Below the pieces are notes generated by a model. The model was given only the letters and a program-made list of their open reading frames with translations, ran no database searches and had not been told where the DNA came from. The position numbers and the translations under genes were made by a program. Positions 1-8,980 of a DNA stretch of 39,283 bases are shown piece after piece. The first letter of the stretch is position 1. Each line of letters starts with the position of its first letter. Source of the DNA: Deltaproteobacteria bacterium (GTDB taxonomy: Bacteria > Myxococcota_A > Polyangia > Haliangiales > Haliangiaceae); NCBI GenBank assembly GCA_013812655.1, contig JACCTC010000141.1, positions 1 through 39,283 of the forward strand, given 5' to 3'.

Positions 1-1
1 C

Positions 2-1480
<1,479 letters not shown>

Positions 1481-1520
1481 CTGCGAGCTGTTCGCACGCG
1501 CGTGCGCCGGCCGGCGGGCT

Positions 1521-1538
1521 TGCTAGAACGCACGCGTG
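1521..1538 (+). promoter_or_regulatory. Candidate extended -10 and leaderless GTG start
   Basis: TGC (1521-1523) and TAGAAC (1524-1529) lie 6 nt before the GTG at 1536. There is no purine-rich RBS. Element and spacing match those before 15503 exactly, which suggests transcription starts at or next to the start codon. Confidence 0.5.
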
Positions 1539-1859
1539 CGCACGAAGCTGTTCACGATCGGCTACGAGGGCCGCGCGCTCGACGAGCTGATCGCGATGTT
1601 GTCGGCGCATCGCATCGACCGCGTGATCGATGTCCGCGACCTCCCGCTGTCGCGCCGCCGCGGGTTCTCGAAGACGCCGCTGGCGACGGCATTGACCGCG
1701 CACGGCATCGAGTACGTACATCTCCGGCAGGCGGGTAATCCGTTCCGCCGCGAGAAGGATTCGATCCCGCGCGAGGAGCGTCGCCCCGAGACCTGTCACC
1801 GGTCGATCCTGTCGCCGCGTGTGGCACGCCGGCTCGGGCTCCGGCAGGTCGACCTCTGA
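1536..1859 (+). CDS. DUF488-family protein with internal deletion
   Basis: 107 aa; DUF488 members are usually about 150-190 aa. The N-terminus carries the family signature (LFTIGYEG, then RVIDVRDLPLSRRRGFSK, then GIEYVHLRQAGNP) and the C-terminus carries the usual ETCHRSIL segment. The roughly 40 residues that normally separate GNP-(F/Y)-R from the CHR motif are missing, yet the frame is kept. This looks like an in-frame deletion of the middle of the domain, so the protein may be non-functional. The family's biochemical role is unsettled. The GTG start is chosen because family homology begins there and a candidate -10 lies just upstream. It is followed by 238 bp without a recognisable gene. 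Confidence 0.72.
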   Translation: MRTKLFTIGYEGRALDELIAMLSAHRIDRVIDVRDLPLSRRRGFSKTPLATALTAHGIEYVHLRQAGNPFRREKDSIPREERRPETCHRSILSPRVARRLGLRQVDL

Positions 1860-2080
1860 TCGCGTCGACCAGGCCGGCGTAAGAATTGCGAGCGTACGTG
1901 ATCGTCACCAGCCATCCCACACCTGCACGGCGGTGGGCCTGGCTTCGCACGTGCGCTGATGCGCGGCGAGACGATCGTGTGAAGCGCGCTGGGACGGTCA
2001 CCCTCGCCGGATGGCGCCTGCAGGCGGATCACCGCCGCATTGGTGAGCTGCGATGCACAACAGATCGTCTGCATACGCAG

Positions 2081-2100
2081 TGCTACGTAGGCGTCGCATG
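2081..2100 (+). promoter_or_regulatory. Candidate extended -10 before hemerythrin-like gene
   Basis: TGC (2081-2083) followed by TACGTA (2084-2089), 8 nt before the ATG at 2098. No Shine-Dalgarno sequence is present. It resembles the elements at 5398-5406 and 35881-35889. Confidence 0.4.
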
Positions 2101-2601
2101 ACCGAGCTCGGGACGCTGGTGCGCGGCGATCATGATGATCTGACGCACGCGCTTCGCGTGCTCGCCGATCCGATGGCGTCGGCGGGGCAGCTCTCCGCGA
2201 CGCTCGACCACCTCGTGGTGACGTTCCCGGCGCACGCCGAGGCCGAGTGCCTGACGCTGCACGCGATGCTCGAGGCCGTGCAGCCCCCGCCCGCGGTGTA
2301 CTTCCTGATCGCGCAGGTGGTCGCCGCGCACCTCGCCCAGGAGTCCGCGCTGATCGCGCTCACGCGGCTGCAGCCGGGGACGCCCAGGTTTCGCGACAGC
2401 GCCGTCCTGCTGGGCTCACTCATCCAGCAACACGCCGATCACGAGCTCGCCTGCCTGCAACCCGCGCTCGTCGACCACGTTCCCCGCACCATGCACGAGC
2501 AGCTCGCTCACTCCTACACGTCCGAGCGCGCGCGATCACTCGAGCTCGCCGAGGAGGCGGCGCGGTTCGCGCAGCACCATGCGAGGCGGCGATCGGCCTG
2601 A
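2098..2601 (+). CDS. Hemerythrin-like HHE domain protein
   Basis: 167 aa, rich in His and acidic residues on predicted helices. Possible metal ligands follow the HHE pattern: GDHDDL near the start, AHAEAECLTLHAML, AHLAQESAL and IQQHADHELACL. These could build the di-iron site of a four-helix hemerythrin-like bundle involved in O2/NO sensing or iron handling. The pattern is looser than in the second HHE protein at 22365, and the tail is an Arg-rich amphipathic helix (QHHARRRSA). The ATG at 2098 is preferred over an upstream in-frame ATG (2053) because the domain starts here and a -10-like box precedes it. Cytoplasmic; no operon partner. The function is inferred from the motif only. Confidence 0.65.
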   Translation: MTELGTLVRGDHDDLTHALRVLADPMASAGQLSATLDHLVVTFPAHAEAECLTLHAMLEAVQPPPAVYFLIAQVVAAHLAQESALIALTRLQPGTPRFRDSAVLLGSLIQQHADHELACLQPALVDHVPRTMHEQLAHSYTSERARSLELAEEAARFAQHHARRRSA

Positions 2602-2813
2602 CGCTCTCTAAGCCTATCGTTCGACTCGATCGACACGCGTGCTGACGTCGGCAAGCGCCAGCGCCGGGTGAAGACCAGGCCCAGCTCGAACGCTCGCGGT
2701 GCTCTTTCGGTATCGATCCCGGCGCGGCCTACAAAGTCGCGCCGAACACTGCGCCGCTCGCGCCGTGCCAGCTCGGGGGTTGCAAGAACTGCGTGCGTGT
2801 ACCCTCGCCAGGT

Positions 2814-2828
2814 TACGATCCGGGCATG
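2814..2828 (+). promoter_or_regulatory. Candidate -10 and leaderless ATG start
   Basis: TACGAT (2814-2819) lies 6 nt upstream of the ATG at 2826. No SD sequence is seen. An in-frame GTG at 2793 is less likely as a start, because it would place this element inside the coding region and add a non-conserved, non-membrane leader. Confidence 0.5.
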
Positions 2829-3869
2829 GCTCGGGTCCGGGACCACAGCATCTGGCTCTTCGCGTTCGGCTACTTCGCCGCGTACGTCCCTTACTCCGCA
2901 CTGACCAAGGCAGTGTCGTCAGGAAAGCTCGGCGGCGCGCCCGTGTCCGGCGTCGAGCTGCTGCCGATCTCGGGCATGGCGTCACTCGCCGGCATGTTCG
3001 TGTTCATCACCGCGATGCGATGGTGGAAGTACGCCTCGTCGTTCGAGCTGGCGGGCCTCCGGTTGCCGAGGCCAACGCGCTACACGCTGCTGTCGGGCAT
3101 CTGCACGGCCGGCGTGATCGCGACCACGACGCTGGCGTACACGTTCGACGGTGTGTCGATCGTCTTCATGATGCTGCTGATGCGCGGTGGCGTCCTCATC
3201 CTCGCGCCGATCGTCGACGGCCTCGGCGGCCGCAAGGTGCGCTGGTTCTCGACGGTTGGCCTCGTCCTCAGCATCAACGCGTTGCTGGTCGCGTTCCTCG
3301 AGGAAAAGGACGGCGGCTTCAACCTGACCTACGTCGCGCTCGCCGATGTGGCGCTCTACCTCGGCGCCTACTTCGTGCGCCTGCGCTTCATGACCAAGCT
3401 CGCGAAGTCCGAGGACACCGCTGAACGCACGCGGTACTTCGTCGAGGAGCAGATGGTCGCGACGCCGGTGCTCGTCGCGCTGCTCGCGATCGGCGCGCTG
3501 ATCGGCGAGGGCGCCTTCATGATGGACCTGCGTGCCGGCTTCACGACGTTCTTCGATCGACCGGTGGTGCTCGAAGGGATCCTGATCGGCGTGTTCTCGC
3601 AGTTCACCGGCATCTTCGGCGGCCTCGTGCTGCTCGACAAGCGCGAGAACTCGTACTCGGTGCCGGTCAACCGGTGTGCCAGCGTGCTCGCGGGCGTCGT
3701 CGCCAGCTATGTCCTCATGCGCTGGCTCGGCGGCGGCGGCCCCTCGACCCACGAGCTGATGGGCGCGTTCCTGATCATGCAGGCGATCTTGTTCCTGACC
3801 TTGCCGGTCCTGCTCGCCAGCCGGACCCGCGTGACGGCGCCGGCCACACCGCCCCCACAGGCCCCGTAG
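2826..3869 (+). CDS. Multi-pass inner-membrane protein, DMT/EamA-like transporter
   Basis: 347 aa with about 9-10 hydrophobic segments, starting with IWLFAFGYFAAYVPYSALTK. Clear membrane segments follow around MASLAGMFVFIT, YTLLSGICTAGVIAT, VFMMLLMRGGVLILAPIVD, FSTVGLVLSINALLVAFL, VALLAIGALIG, LIGVFSQFTGIFGGLVLLD, VLAGVVASYVLM and FLIMQAILFLTLPVLL. The two-half architecture and the MRGG..LAPI segment suggest the drug/metabolite transporter superfamily. The substrate cannot be read from the sequence. The C-terminal tail is short and Pro/Ala-rich. It converges with the PilT-like gene with only 3 bp between the stop codons, so transcription may interfere. Confidence is high for a membrane protein, moderate for the family. 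Confidence 0.7.
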   Translation: MARVRDHSIWLFAFGYFAAYVPYSALTKAVSSGKLGGAPVSGVELLPISGMASLAGMFVFITAMRWWKYASSFELAGLRLPRPTRYTLLSGICTAGVIATTTLAYTFDGVSIVFMMLLMRGGVLILAPIVDGLGGRKVRWFSTVGLVLSINALLVAFLEEKDGGFNLTYVALADVALYLGAYFVRLRFMTKLAKSEDTAERTRYFVEEQMVATPVLVALLAIGALIGEGAFMMDLRAGFTTFFDRPVVLEGILIGVFSQFTGIFGGLVLLDKRENSYSVPVNRCASVLAGVVASYVLMRWLGGGGPSTHELMGAFLIMQAILFLTLPVLLASRTRVTAPATPPPQAP

Positions 3870-3872
3870 CTC

Positions 3873-5390
3873 TCAGCGCAGCTTCGCGGCGAGCGCGGCG
3901 AGCAGGTCCTGATCGATCGCGACCTTCTTGACCACCTGCGGCGAGACCATGCCGCTGTCGAGCAGCTTCGCGAGGGAACGCTCGAGCGGGATCATGCCGG
4001 CGTCGCGGCCCGACTGGATCGCCGTCGGCAGCGTGTGGAGATCGCCCTTGCGCATGATGTTCGCCACCGCGGTGGTCACCGGCACGACCTCGACGGCAGG
4101 TGCGCGGCCGCCATCCTTGCACGGCAGCAGATATTGCGTGATCACGGTGCGCAGCACGGCGGCGAGCTGCCAGCGGACCTGGCGCTGCTGACCATCGGGG
4201 AACGCGTCGATCATCCGGTCGATCGCGCCGGCGGCGTTCGGCGCGTGCAGCGTCGCGAGCACGAGGTGGCCGGTCTCCGCGGCGGTCAGCGCGGCCGCGA
4301 TCGTCTCCTGATCGCGAAGCTCGCCGAGCAGGATCACGTCCGGCGCCTCGCGGAGCGCGGCCTTGAGGCCCGCCGCGAACGTCGGGATATGCGTCCCGAG
4401 CTCGCGCTGGTGGATCAGGCAGCGCCGCGGCGCGAACCGGTACTCGATCGGGTCCTCGAGCGTGATCACGTGGGCCGCGCGTCGCTGATCGAGCAGATCG
4501 ATCAGCGCGGCGAGCGTGGTCGACTTGCCGGAGCCCGTCGAGCCACACACGAGCACGAGGCCGTCGCGATGGTCGATGACGCTCGCGAGCTCCGGTGGCA
4601 GCCCGAGCTCGGCCAGCGTCGGGACACGATCGCGGATCAGCCGCGCGGCGATCGCGTAGCCGCCGAGGTGATCGAACGCGTTGACCCGCAGCCGGGTGCC
4701 GGCGAGCTCGAGCGAGTGGTCGGTGTTCGATCCGAGCGCGAGCACGCACGCGGCGAGCTCGCCGTCGTCGATCGACAGCTCGAGCGGCTCGACGCGACCA
4801 TCGCGGCGCAGGCGCGGCACCTGGCCCGTCGACAGCAGCACGTCCGACGCTTCCCGCTCGCGCGCGATCGCGACCGCATCGCCGAGCAAGTGCGCGAGCC
4901 GCGCCAGGCCATCATTCAGCGTGCTCGTTTGGGTGCTCGCCTGCGTGGTCGCCGGCGCGGCGTCCGGGGCAGTGAGCGAGCTTGGCTTCGCAGGTGCCGC
5001 GGGCTTTGCCCACCATGCGGTCGGCCGCGCATCGCCCGCCATCGGAGCCGCCGGCGTCGGAGGCGCAGCTGCAGGCGGTGGAGCGGAGGGCGTTGCAGGC
5101 TTGCTGCGCCGCGCGACCATGCGAAGCCCGGAAGCGACGCGCTCGATCGTGCACTGGTAGCTCGCGCCATCGGCGTCGTGAAACGGCACGCTCGCCGGCC
5201 AGTCATCGCCGGCGCGTCCCTCGACGAGCGGCGCCGCGAAGTCCGCGAGCAGCTGCGCCTCGAGCGGCGGCATCGCGAGCGCCTCGACGTGGCCACGTCG
5301 GCGCAGGCTCGGTACCTTGCCGGTCTCGAGGATGATCGCCTCGGCATCGCGGAGGGTCATCACCCGCAACAGTGACCGGATCGCCGACAT
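3873..5390 (-). CDS. PilT/GspE-type secretion ATPase with duplicated N-terminal domain
   Basis: 505 aa against about 350 for ordinary PilT. Residues 270-505 hold the ATPase core: Walker A GSTGSGKS (283-290), Asp box ITLEDPIEY (309-317), Walker B DVILLGELRD (351-360) and His box GHLVLATLHA (374-383). Two copies of the small N-terminal PilT-like domain are visible: residues 10-95 (ILETGKVPSLRRRGHVEAL) and 175-265 (LLSTGQVPRLRRDGRVEPL), joined by a Pro/Ala/Thr linker (about 98-158). Family role: hexameric ATPase that powers pilus retraction. No other pilus genes are nearby, so this may be an accessory or repurposed motor. The ATG start follows a strong leaderless-type element. Convergent with the upstream membrane-protein gene. 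Confidence 0.88.
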   Translation of the reverse strand: MSAIRSLLRVMTLRDAEAIILETGKVPSLRRRGHVEALAMPPLEAQLLADFAAPLVEGRAGDDWPASVPFHDADGASYQCTIERVASGLRMVARRSKPATPSAPPPAAAPPTPAAPMAGDARPTAWWAKPAAPAKPSSLTAPDAAPATTQASTQTSTLNDGLARLAHLLGDAVAIAREREASDVLLSTGQVPRLRRDGRVEPLELSIDDGELAACVLALGSNTDHSLELAGTRLRVNAFDHLGGYAIAARLIRDRVPTLAELGLPPELASVIDHRDGLVLVCGSTGSGKSTTLAALIDLLDQRRAAHVITLEDPIEYRFAPRRCLIHQRELGTHIPTFAAGLKAALREAPDVILLGELRDQETIAAALTAAETGHLVLATLHAPNAAGAIDRMIDAFPDGQQRQVRWQLAAVLRTVITQYLLPCKDGGRAPAVEVVPVTTAVANIMRKGDLHTLPTAIQSGRDAGMIPLERSLAKLLDSGMVSPQVVKKVAIDQDLLAALAAKLR

Positions 5391-5406
5391 GGCTGCGAAC
5401 CTAGCA
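5388..5406 (-). promoter_or_regulatory. Candidate extended -10 before pilT-like gene (leaderless)
   Basis: On the minus strand TGC (5404-5406) and TAGGTT (5398-5403) precede the ATG (5388-5390) with a 7-nt spacer. No SD sequence is present. This is one of the best matches to the recurring TGC-TANNNT arrangement. Confidence 0.55.
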
Positions 5407-5874
5407 ACCTCCACGCCGGGCGTAACTCGCAGCGCCACGAGAGTGACGTGCGGCAGGTCGCGCCAGGCTGGCACGCCAGCTCTGGAATCGTCTAGATCAC
5501 GCGTCAGTTCGGCAGCCGAGGCTCGCATCGTCACCGGTCGATCTGTCGACGAGGCACCTGTGCAGCGGAACGCGGATCTCGTGCTCGGGTCGGTCGGGCG
5601 CGTGGATGGCGATCGCGATCGTATCGCTCTCCGGTTGCCTCGGACGCGCGGGCGGCACCGTGACACTCAGGGCGACCGCACTTGCCCGCTCTCGGGTCGC
5701 GCTCCGCCGAGAATGACGCCGACGCGGTCAGGGTGATCGGAGGCCGGTCGTCCACCGACCCTAAACGTTCTGTAAAGCGGCGAGCGTGACCGCCCTAACT
5801 GAGCGCCTGCGCCCGTCTGAAGCTTGGTATGTTCTGCTATGTAATCTTAATTAAAGGGTTATAGGGAGTCAGTC
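5407..5874. other. Intergenic region with AT-rich promoter-like end
   Basis: About 470 bp between the divergent pilT-like and kdpDE-like genes with no gene I can support. The last 50 bp (about 5823-5870) are strikingly AT-rich for this genome and include TGC-TATGTA (5835-5843) and TTATAG, likely promoter elements for the rightward genes. An SD-like AGGGAG (5863-5868) sits 6 nt before an ATG at 5875. That ATG opens a frame offset from the kinase frame, so it is not annotated as a gene. Confidence 0.45.
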
Positions 5875-5917
5875 ATGGAATTCTGCTCGGCATGTTTGGT
5901 GAACTCAGGCCGTCCGC

Positions 5918-6583
5918 ATGTCACGTACGACGTCGCCGCAAGACCCGTTTTCCCGCCTCGCGCACGATCTGAGATCTCCGCTCTCGGTGATCGCCGGGAT
6001 CGCATCGCGAGAGCGCGAAGGTCTGTCCGGCGCGAGCCGCGAGGCGCTCGACAAGATTCTCGACGAGACGCTGCGCGCGAGTCGCATGCTCGAGAACCGG
6101 GCCGCGATCGCCAAGGTCGATGCCGGCAGCGCGCTCCCGCGCGAGTGGCTGTCGGTCGAGGAGCTTGTCGGTGCGGTGCTCGCGCGGCTCGAGCCGCGAC
6201 TGGTCGGCCGGTCGGTCGAGACCTCGGTCGATGGCGACGTGCTGATCCACAGCGACGCGGTCATGGCCGAGCTCCTGCTGATCAACCTGCTCGACAACGC
6301 CACGCGCTACACGCCGCCGGGCAGCGCGATCGAGATCACCGCACGGCGAGTCGACAGTGCGACGACCCTCGAGGTATCGGACCATGGCCCGGGCCTCTCG
6401 GCGGAAGCCGTGAGGAACGTCGACCAGCCGGCGGAGTCGCGGCGCGGCCTCACCGCGTGCCAGCGAATCGTGGCGTCCTACAAGGGCAAGCTCGAGATGG
6501 TGCCGCGGGCGGGTGGCGGTGCTGTCGTCCGGATCACGATCCCCGACGCGTCCACCTCTCCCACCTCCAGGAACGATAAGTAG
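5918..6583 (+). CDS. Short KdpD-like sensor histidine kinase lacking sensor domain and ATP lid
   Basis: 221 aa soluble kinase core. The H-box LAHDLRSPL (His16) starts almost at the N-terminus, followed by N-box LLINLLDNATRYTP (about 120-133) and G1 VSDHGPGLS (153-161). The F-box is absent, and the G2 region is shortened to RRGLTACQRIV, where KdpD proteins have a GLGL-type loop. There is no Usp or membrane sensor part. The next gene, a KdpE-like regulator, starts 3 nt after this stop, so they form a translationally coupled pair. The start is the first ATG after an in-frame TGA at 5900; AGG at 5907-5909 is a weak RBS. No kdpFABC genes are in the window, so a role in K+ sensing is not shown. Confidence 0.8.
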   Translation: MSRTTSPQDPFSRLAHDLRSPLSVIAGIASREREGLSGASREALDKILDETLRASRMLENRAAIAKVDAGSALPREWLSVEELVGAVLARLEPRLVGRSVETSVDGDVLIHSDAVMAELLLINLLDNATRYTPPGSAIEITARRVDSATTLEVSDHGPGLSAEAVRNVDQPAESRRGLTACQRIVASYKGKLEMVPRAGGGAVVRITIPDASTSPTSRNDK

Positions 6584-6586
6584 CGC

Positions 6587-7276
6587 ATGTCGAATACCGT
6601 CCTGATCATCGACGATGACAGCGAGTTGAGGGCATTTCTCGTCGGCGCGCTGACGAACCACGGCTTCAAGACCGCCGAGGTGTCGAACGCGAGCCAGGCC
6701 GAAGAGGTCGCCGTCCAGGTCCGCCCGACGCTGATCCTGCTGGATCTCGGACTTCCTGATGGTGACGGGCTCGAGCTCCTGCAGCAGCTGCGCGCTCGCA
6801 ACGCGACCACGCCCGTGATCGTGCTGTCCGCGCGCGATCAGGTCGAGGACAAGGTGAGCGCGCTCGACCTCGGGGCGAACGACTACCTCACCAAGCCGTT
6901 CAACATGCGCGAGCTGCTGGCGCGCGTACGCGTCGCACTTCGCCACGCCGGGCATCGCACGGCCACTCCCGATCCGATCGTCAACGCGGGGCCCGTCCGC
7001 ATCGATCACGAACGCCACGAGATCACGGTCGATGGCGTGCCGACCCGCCTGACCCCGATCGAGTTCCGGCTGCTGTCGACGCTCGCGCGTAACGCCGGCA
7101 AGGTGCTGACGCACCGTCAGCTCCTCGAAGAAGTCTGGGGTCCTGGCAAGGAGACCGAGACGCACTACCTCCGCGTTCACATGGCGTCCTTGCGCCGCAA
7201 GGTCGAGCGCGACCCGGCACGGCCGCGGTGGCTCGCGACCGAGCCCGGCATCGGCTATCGCCTCAGGGACGAATGA
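6587..7276 (+). CDS. OmpR/KdpE-family response regulator
   Basis: 229 aa. Intact receiver (about 1-120): IDDD acidic triad, phospho-Asp in LLDLGLPDGDG, Ser in VLSARD, and Lys in YLTKPF. The C-terminal winged helix (about 130-229) carries the pattern typical of KdpE: LTPIEFRLL, then EEVWGPGKETETHYLRVHM, then RRKVERDPARPRWLATEPG, then GYRL. It pairs with the kinase just upstream (3-nt gap). Its likely role is phosphorylation-dependent DNA binding. Because the kinase next door lacks part of its ATP site, the regulator may be charged by another kinase or by small-molecule phosphodonors (inference). Confidence 0.9.
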   Translation: MSNTVLIIDDDSELRAFLVGALTNHGFKTAEVSNASQAEEVAVQVRPTLILLDLGLPDGDGLELLQQLRARNATTPVIVLSARDQVEDKVSALDLGANDYLTKPFNMRELLARVRVALRHAGHRTATPDPIVNAGPVRIDHERHEITVDGVPTRLTPIEFRLLSTLARNAGKVLTHRQLLEEVWGPGKETETHYLRVHMASLRRKVERDPARPRWLATEPGIGYRLRDE

Positions 7277-7418
7277 GCTTCGGCGCCCCGTGCGCCAGCG
7301 TCGCGCCGTCGAAGATTTGACGTGTCGTTGATCCGCTGTGGCTCGACAACGCGCGTTCCGCGACGTAGTCAGAGATGTCGCGGCGTGAAGTGCGCGCCGC
7401 GAAGCGGACGAGGGGACG

Positions 7419-8612
7419 ATGGCGGACAACAAGGCGCACCAGGACACGCGGCCGCAGCGCGCGCGCACGGCGACGCCGGGACCGACGCAGCGGATCAGCA
7501 AGCGTGCCTTACGCGCGGCGATCGCGTGCGGCGGCATGGGCGCGTGGGAGCTCGATCTCGTGACCGGCGTGGTGACCTGGGACGCACGGTGCCGCGAGCT
7601 GTTCGGCATCGACGAGGATGCGGTGGTGACACCCTCCACGTTTCTCGAGCGAATCGAGCCCACGCAGCGCGAGCTCGTGGCCGAGCGATTGCGCGCGGCG
7701 TTCACCAGTGACGTGCCGTACGACCTCGAGCTCCGCGTCAAGCCATCTCCCGGGCCATCCCCCGGGCCACACACCGGGCCACACGCCGGCCAGACGCGCT
7801 GGCTGCGCACGACGGGCCAGGCGATGTGCGACGGACGCGGCCGCCCCGAACGCTTCGTCGGAACCGCGCTCGACATCGACGACCAGAAGCGCGAGGAGGC
7901 CGAACGCGAGGCGCGTCTCGTGCGGCTGCGGCGCGCGCTGCAGCTCAACGAGAGCTTCATCGGCGTGCTCGGGCACGACTTGCGCACGCCACTCGGTGCG
8001 ATCGTCGGCGCCGCCGAGATTCTGATCGATAGCGCCACGACGATGGAGACCGTCACGCTCGCGCGCCAGATCATGTCGGCCGCCGATCGCATGCGGCGGC
8101 TGATCGACGAGACGCTCGACCTGACCCGGATCCAGCAGTGCGGCGGGTTTCCGGTGAGCCGCGCGATGACGAGCCTCGCGCAGCTCGCGCGACGGGCGAT
8201 CCAGGAGATCCGCACCGCGACCCGCGACGCGGTCGCGATCGATCTCTCGGTGCATGGCGAGACCAGCGGCAGTTGGGACGAGGTCCGGCTGTTCCAGCTC
8301 GTGGCAAATCTGCTGGAGCACGCGGCGCACCACGGCTCGCGCGCCACGCCGATCACGATGTCGATCGACGGCGATGCCGACTGGGTGACGCTGACCGTGC
8401 AGCACGACGGCACGATCGACGCCGACGGACTGCCCGCGGTCTTCGAGCCCTTTCTGGGCGGCGGCGCGAGCGGCCTCGGGCTCGGCCTGTTCATCGCGAA
8501 GCAGATCGTGAAGGCGCACGACGGCCACATCGACGTGGCGTCGGCGCCCGACAGCGGGACGCGCCTCGTCGTGCATCTGCCGAAGCGCGCGTCGCGCATC
8601 GACGCTCGCTGA
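7419..8612 (+). CDS. PAS-domain sensor histidine kinase with altered ATP-binding residues
   Basis: 397 aa, soluble. One PAS domain (about 30-155: GMGAWELDLVTG...GTALDIDD), a short coiled-coil linker, a HisKA domain with H-box GVLGHDLRTPL (His186), then an HATPase domain. Oddities: the N-box reads NLLEHAA, so the usual Mg-binding Asn is His301. The G1 box reads VQHDGTID in place of V-x-D-x-G-x-G. The F and G2 boxes (FEPFLGGG, GLGLGLFIAKQIV) are intact. A proline/glycine repeat (PSPGPSPGPHTGPHAG, about 109-124) interrupts a PAS loop. GAGGGG (7410-7415) is an SD site 3 nt from the ATG. Autokinase activity is doubtful; a sensor or pseudokinase role is possible. Confidence 0.85.
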   Translation: MADNKAHQDTRPQRARTATPGPTQRISKRALRAAIACGGMGAWELDLVTGVVTWDARCRELFGIDEDAVVTPSTFLERIEPTQRELVAERLRAAFTSDVPYDLELRVKPSPGPSPGPHTGPHAGQTRWLRTTGQAMCDGRGRPERFVGTALDIDDQKREEAEREARLVRLRRALQLNESFIGVLGHDLRTPLGAIVGAAEILIDSATTMETVTLARQIMSAADRMRRLIDETLDLTRIQQCGGFPVSRAMTSLAQLARRAIQEIRTATRDAVAIDLSVHGETSGSWDEVRLFQLVANLLEHAAHHGSRATPITMSIDGDADWVTLTVQHDGTIDADGLPAVFEPFLGGGASGLGLGLFIAKQIVKAHDGHIDVASAPDSGTRLVVHLPKRASRIDAR

Positions 8613-8635
8613 GCCGGTTGCCTGTAGTCAGGAGG

Positions 8636-8944
8636 TCAACGTCCGGTCGGCGCCGGTGTCGTCGTCCGGCTCGCGCCGGTGCCGCCCGTCGCGTTGCCAC
8701 CGCTGGTCGGGTTATTCGTCACGCCCGCGTCCTGGTAGACCCGATCGGGGTTCGCGCCGATCGGCTGTCCGCCGCCGCCGATCGCGGGGGTGTTCGCGTT
8801 CGGTCGCGTCTGCGGCTCGCGACGCTCCTCTTGCACGCGCTTGTCGTGCGTCTTGTTGGTGTCCTGGCTGTACCGGCTGTCGTCGCATGCGGCGTTCGCG
8901 CCGAGCGCGGCCGCGACGACCCAGAGAGCTGCTGAGCTTGTCAT
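8636..8944 (-). CDS. Small secreted or lipoprotein-like low-complexity protein
   Basis: 102 aa. The N-terminus is a signal peptide (SSAALWVVAAALGANA, then AC), so the protein is exported. The Cys after ANAA could be lipidated, but the lipobox is weak. The mature part is polar and of low complexity: Lys/Arg/Glu-rich first (KTHDKRVQEERREP), then Gly/Asn/Thr/Pro-rich (IGGGGQPIGANP, NPTSGGNATGGTG). No domain is recognised. Start chosen at 8944: GAGAAG lies about 8 nt upstream and the signal peptide begins there; an in-frame ATG lies 15 nt earlier. It is divergent from the CheB-like gene (36-bp gap) and converges with the PAS kinase. Confidence 0.55.
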   Translation of the reverse strand: MTSSAALWVVAAALGANAACDDSRYSQDTNKTHDKRVQEERREPQTRPNANTPAIGGGGQPIGANPDRVYQDAGVTNNPTSGGNATGGTGASRTTTPAPTGR

Positions 8945-8980
8945 CGCTGATCTTCTCATCGTCGAGGTGCAGCAACATCC

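Noticed and set aside
1860..2097. Small reading frames between the DUF488 and hemerythrin-like genes
   Set aside because: No RBS, no domain, weak composition. Treated as intergenic.
5875..6579. Open frame from the ATG with a good SD site ahead of the kinase
   Set aside because: After about 15 residues it is a frame-shifted copy of the conserved kinase DNA and encodes Arg-rich nonsense. Kept as an observation, not as a gene.
5918..7276. Potassium-uptake (kdp) operon
   Set aside because: The kinase/regulator pair is KdpDE-like, but no kdpF, A, B or C gene is in the window and the kinase lacks the KdpD sensor part.
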